Both the position numbers and the translations under genes were made by a program. The notes beneath the pieces are model-generated. The model saw nothing but the letters and a program-made list of their open reading frames with translations. It was not told the origin of the DNA and searched no databases. Below are positions 62,423 to 64,000 of a stretch of DNA of 64,000 nucleotides, piece by piece (position 1 is the stretch's first letter; each line of letters starts with the position of its first letter). Source of the stretch: Thermasporomyces composti (GTDB lineage: Bacteria > Actinomycetota > Actinomycetes > Propionibacteriales > Actinopolymorphaceae); assembly GCF_003386795.1 (NCBI RefSeq), contig NZ_QTUC01000001.1, forward strand, positions 3,472,001 to 3,536,000. The letters run 5' to 3'.

Positions 62423-63217
62423 GTGTCAGACTCGCCGATCGGCATCTTCGACTCGGGGTTCGGCGGCCTCACGGTCGCGCGAGCCGTGATGGACCAGCTG
62501 CCTCACGAATCCGTCCTGTACCTCGCGGACACCGCGCGCTATCCCTACGGCGAAAAGCGCATCGCCGACGTCCGCAAGTTCGCTCTCGAGTGCTTGGATC
62601 ACCTCGTCGACCAAGGCGTCAAGCTCCTGGTGATCGCCTGCAACTCCGCCAGCGCCGCCGTCCTGCGCGACGCGCGGGAGCGTTACTCGGTGCCGGTGGT
62701 CGAGGTGATCCTCCCGGCCGCCCGGCGAGCGGTCGCCACGACGCGCTCCGGCCGGGTCGGGGTGATCTGCACCCGCGCCACCGCCACGTCGATGGCGTAC
62801 GAGGACGCGTTCGCGGCGGCCCCCCACATCTCGCTGTACACGCAGGCCTGCCCTAGGTTCGTGGAGTTCGTCGAGCGCGGCATCACCAGCGGGCCCGAGC
62901 TGTTGTCCGTGGCTCACGAGTACCTGGATCCGCTCACCAAGGCGGGTGTTGACACGCTCGTCCTGGGCTGCACCCACTACCCTCTGCTCACCGGCGTGAT
63001 CTCCTACGTGATGGGCCCGGAGGTGACGTTGGTGTCCAGCGCGGAGGAGACCGCCAACGACGTCTACGCCCGACTCGTGCGCGACGGGTTGGAGCGTCCC
63101 CGCGACCTGCCGCCGCCGAAGCACCGCTTCCTCACCACCGGTGATCCGGAGGCGTTCATGGAGATCGGCGGGCGCTTTCTCGGGCCGGAGATCACGTTCG
63201 TGGAGGAGGTGGTCTGA
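62423..63217 (+). CDS. murI: glutamate racemase
   Basis: Makes D-glutamate for peptidoglycan. The 264-residue protein shows [30 protein letters not shown], catalytic Cys73 in [11 protein letters not shown] and catalytic Cys183 in [11 protein letters not shown]. It is the normal length for the family and has no uridine-precursor-activated N-terminal extension. The GTG at 62423 follows TAGGCT by seven bases. Together with murT and gatD the window carries two unlinked steps acting on D-Glu of peptidoglycan. Confidence 0.96.
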   Translation: MSDSPIGIFDSGFGGLTVARAVMDQLPHESVLYLADTARYPYGEKRIADVRKFALECLDHLVDQGVKLLVIACNSASAAVLRDARERYSVPVVEVILPAARRAVATTRSGRVGVICTRATATSMAYEDAFAAAPHISLYTQACPRFVEFVERGITSGPELLSVAHEYLDPLTKAGVDTLVLGCTHYPLLTGVISYVMGPEVTLVSSAEETANDVYARLVRDGLERPRDLPPPKHRFLTTGDPEAFMEIGGRFLGPEITFVEEVV

Positions 63218-63243
63218 GGGCCGGGCGGGTCGACGACGCGCCG

Positions 63244-63387
63244 GTGGCACGTGGAGAGCGGTTGCCGAGTGACGCCTCTCCACGCCTCATATGCGACGGC
63301 CTCACCGTGTCCGTCGGCTCGGACCACGCGCGGGTGACGCCGCTGCGCGAGCTGAGTCTGTCCGTGGGGGGGCCGACCACGCGGTGA
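63244..63387 (+). pseudogene. possible N-terminal remnant of an ABC ATPase
   Basis: A 47-codon frame from GTG reads RLICDGLTVSVGSDHARVTP followed by LRELSLSVGG, which looks like the first two strands of an ABC ATPase. It then ends in PTTR and a stop just where the Walker A loop should come. No continuation is found in the other frames. It is either a truncated gene or chance resemblance. Confidence 0.3.
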
Positions 63388-63512
63388 CCTGGTGGCGGCG
63401 AGCAGCCCGTTCGGGGATGCGCCGCTTGACGGTGCGTTCGTCTCGGCGAGCCGCGTCGCCAGCCGGGACGGCCGAGTGGACCGGGAGGGCCGATCGGACG
63501 GGCGCCGCGAAG

Positions 63513-63686
63513 TCACGGCTCACGGCGGCTGTTGGCGGTGATCGCGGCGACGGGAGGGATGACGGCGGCGACCGCGGACATGACGACCGCGGCGAGGACG
63601 GAGAACCTGCTCACCACCGCCCAGGCCAGGACGAACAGCGTGAGGCACACCGTCATGAGGACGAGGTAGAGCCGCCGGCGTCCCAT
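63513..63686 (-). CDS. DUF3099 membrane protein
   Basis: 57 residues: MGRRRLYLVLMTVCLTLFVL starts the first helix, and FSVLAAVVMSAVAAVIPPVAA is the second, ending ITANSRREP. This is the DUF3099 pattern of small actinobacterial membrane proteins, at the short end of the family because the variable N-terminal part is missing. A longer frame exists upstream but overlaps the divergent methyltransferase. Function unknown. Confidence 0.8.
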   Translation of the reverse strand: MGRRRLYLVLMTVCLTLFVLAWAVVSRFSVLAAVVMSAVAAVIPPVAAITANSRREP

Positions 63687-63727
63687 GCCATTCAGCCTCG
63701 CGCGCTGGTCAGCCTCGCGCGCACTGG

Positions 63728-63733
63728 TAGCGT
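63728..63733 (+). promoter_or_regulatory. -10 box (TAGCGT) of a leaderless transcript
   Basis: TAGCGT ends eight bases before the GTG of the TRAM-domain methyltransferase. Confidence 0.35.
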
Positions 63734-63741
63734 CGACGCTC

Positions 63742-64000
63742 GTGCGACCCGGCTCCGCGCAGGACCAGACCTCCGCCGCTCCTCCGGCTGACGGCACGCT
63801 GCTGGACCTGGACGTCGGTCCGGTAGCCCACGGCGGCTGGTGCGTCGCCCGGTACGACGGCAAGGTCGTCTTCGTCCGCCATGCCCTGCCAGGGGAGCGG
63901 GTTCGCGCCCGGGTCGTCGACACCACCACCCGGTTCGCCCGCGCTGAGGCGGTCGAGGTCCTGCGCGCGTCACCCGATCGAGTGGAGCCGCCGTGTCCGT
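63742..64000 (+). CDS. TRAM-domain RNA (uracil-5-)-methyltransferase (3' end outside window)
   Basis: The visible 86 residues form a TRAM domain: LLDLDVGPVAHGGWCVARYD, then VVFVRHALPGERVRARVVD and AEAVEVLRASPDRVEPPCP. The final PPCP would begin the Fe-S cluster Cys set of RlmD/RumA-like enzymes that methylate uridine in 23S rRNA or tRNA. The catalytic domain lies beyond the window, so the target uridine cannot be told. The start GTG follows TAGCGT by eight bases. Confidence 0.85.
   Translation, partial: MRPGSAQDQTSAAPPADGTLLDLDVGPVAHGGWCVARYDGKVVFVRHALPGERVRARVVDTTTRFARAEAVEVLRASPDRVEPPCP

Overview
The window is a very G+C-rich stretch of a chromosome from an actinomycete (Actinomycetota). 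Several things point there: the tmRNA tag ends in FALAA; pncB, clpS, a DUF2017 gene, mec, cysO, cysM and murI lie in the order known from mycobacteria; MurT/GatD, DUF3039, DUF3099 and DUF1707 proteins are present; and many start codons sit 6-8 bases after a TANNNT box, as in leaderless actinobacterial mRNAs. A Propionibacteriales/Actinopolymorphaceae-like saprophyte is a reasonable guess from the sugar-uptake genes, but this is inference. No phage, insertion sequence, CRISPR array or tRNA cluster was seen. The only structural RNA gene found is tmRNA.

Layout. 1-5441: a partial acyl-CoA dehydrogenase, a degenerate methyltransferase, a PAP2 phosphatase and a GH35-type beta-galactosidase. 5557-12289: a LacI regulator and a peptide-type (family 5) ABC importer with a fused double ATPase. 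With the divergent beta-galactosidase this looks like one beta-galactoside uptake and hydrolysis unit under LacI control. 12326-18994: lipB, ssrA (tmRNA), an SDR, a repeat-bearing HdeD-like membrane protein, an epimerase, a DUF1707 protein and an MFS permease.

18991-21598 is the most unusual part. A single-chain, mitochondrial-type phenylalanyl-tRNA synthetase-like protein with an altered amino-acid pocket sits behind a leader that resembles a T-box riboswitch. It is divergent from a 58-residue peptide ORF overlapping a frameshifted ABC-2 permease. 21745-30908: malic enzyme, VanZ, YqgE, DUF3039, a SF2 helicase, an Lrp regulator divergent from hppD, a SHOCT protein and a GlcD-type oxidase.

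31190-36760: a second complete family 5 ABC importer preceded by a 22-bp tandem repeat, followed by a decayed Nudix gene. 37180-39954: murT-gatD (lipid II amidation) and a HAD phosphatase. 39979-44947: fahA and hmgA, which with hppD cover the homogentisate steps from 4-hydroxyphenylpyruvate to fumarate and acetoacetate, spread over three transcription units. 45063-52195: an amidohydrolase pair and a block of glycosyltransferases, a methyltransferase and membrane proteins, probably for cell-surface glycans.

52524-64000: an orphan ABC ATPase, two paralogous mini membrane proteins, a fused Fe-S/molybdopterin hydroxylase next to pncA and pncB (NAD salvage), then clpS, DUF2017 and the mec-cysO-cysM thiocarboxylate cysteine pathway. 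murI follows behind a striking 20-bp hairpin, then DUF3099 and the start of a TRAM-domain RNA methyltransferase.
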